A DNA stretch of 64,000 nt from Cotesia glomerata (Eukaryota > Arthropoda > Insecta > Hymenoptera > Braconidae). The notes below the pieces were generated by a model. It saw only the letters and a program-made list of their open reading frames with translations. It was not told the origin of the DNA and searched no databases. The DNA lies in contig NC_058162.1 of NCBI RefSeq assembly GCF_020080835.1, positions 4,603,323-4,667,322 on the forward strand, read 5' to 3'. Shown in pieces: positions 63,813 to 64,000 of the stretch (positions are counted from its first letter, which is position 1; each line of letters opens with the position of its first letter). A program made the position numbers and the translations under genes.

Positions 63813-64000
63813 TTAAGCGTTTATTTATTTAAATCATTGATACATAGATATAAACATAATACACAGGTGTAAACGTAAGACCTGTTACTTAAAATAAATT
63901 GTCTACCTGGCCCATACGGGCTCTCATAGAGGATAACATAAATGGTATTTCTTAATACCTGATAAGCCTCAGGGGCTGTACATAGTGAAGTAAATAATAT
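63775..64000 (-). mobile_element. Probable LINE 3' end with poly-A
   Basis: A run of about 36 T followed by AT-rich sequence with CTGGCCCATACGGGCTCTCA and GCCTCAGGGGCTGTACAT looks like the reverse complement of a retrotransposon 3' UTR and poly-A tail. It continues past the window. Confidence 0.45.

Noticed and set aside
1..64000. Integrated virus or polydnavirus segment, considered because of the possible wasp origin
   Set aside because: No viral structural, replication or virulence-type gene was recognised. Everything coding is host gene or retrotransposon.

Overview
This window reads as AT-rich insect nuclear DNA. The genes are split by GT-AG introns, and transposable elements (TEs) fill most of the space between exons. 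Gene families, intron style and the mix of Helitrons, TTAA/TA elements, LINE tails and tRNA-derived SINEs suggest an insect, perhaps a parasitoid wasp (braconid-like). That last step is inference; no species could be fixed from the sequence.

Three multi-exon protein genes can be assembled with consistent splice phases. (1) A tweety-family (Ttyh) membrane protein on the + strand, 1915-26364, six coding exons, with two possible C-termini. (2) A PDXDC1-like gene (pyridoxal-dependent decarboxylase domain-containing protein 1) on the - strand, 52460 down to 40855, nine exons giving 797 residues. The PLP-binding Lys and Asp expected of active relatives appear to be replaced. (3) A secreted, possibly membrane-anchored trypsin-like serine protease on the + strand, 57132-63199, six exons giving 319 residues with an intact His/Asp/Ser triad. 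The genes are unrelated in function, and nothing links them beyond adjacency.

Layout: 1-1843 upstream region starting with a Helitron 3' end; 1844-26364 tweety with very large TE-filled introns; 26365-37790 a gene-free TE zone (nested TTAA element, GC-rich hairpin arrays, TA element); 37795-40140 an inverted copy of tweety exon 3 plus flanking intron; 40855-52460 PDXDC1 with three Helitrons and LINE fragments in its introns; 52917-57131 repeats and a MITE cluster; 57132-63199 protease with a nest of TTAA elements in intron 4; 63200-64000 Helitron end, tRNA-like SINE piece and a LINE-like tail.

The most unusual things are: (a) a very recent inverted duplicate of a complete tweety exon, open and with both splice sites, on the same strand as and about 1 kb downstream of PDXDC1, later hit by a 712-bp element whose 8-bp target duplication matches the empty site in the parent copy; (b) Helitron-like elements whose interiors are amplified arrays of palindromic units; (c) GC-rich hairpin arrays built around the GCGAAGC mini-hairpin; (d) a tweety exon with an in-frame TGA, whose downstream exon stays in frame by any of three splice donors. 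Exon edges and element ends were placed by eye; copies are described as similar or identical from reading, not from alignment.
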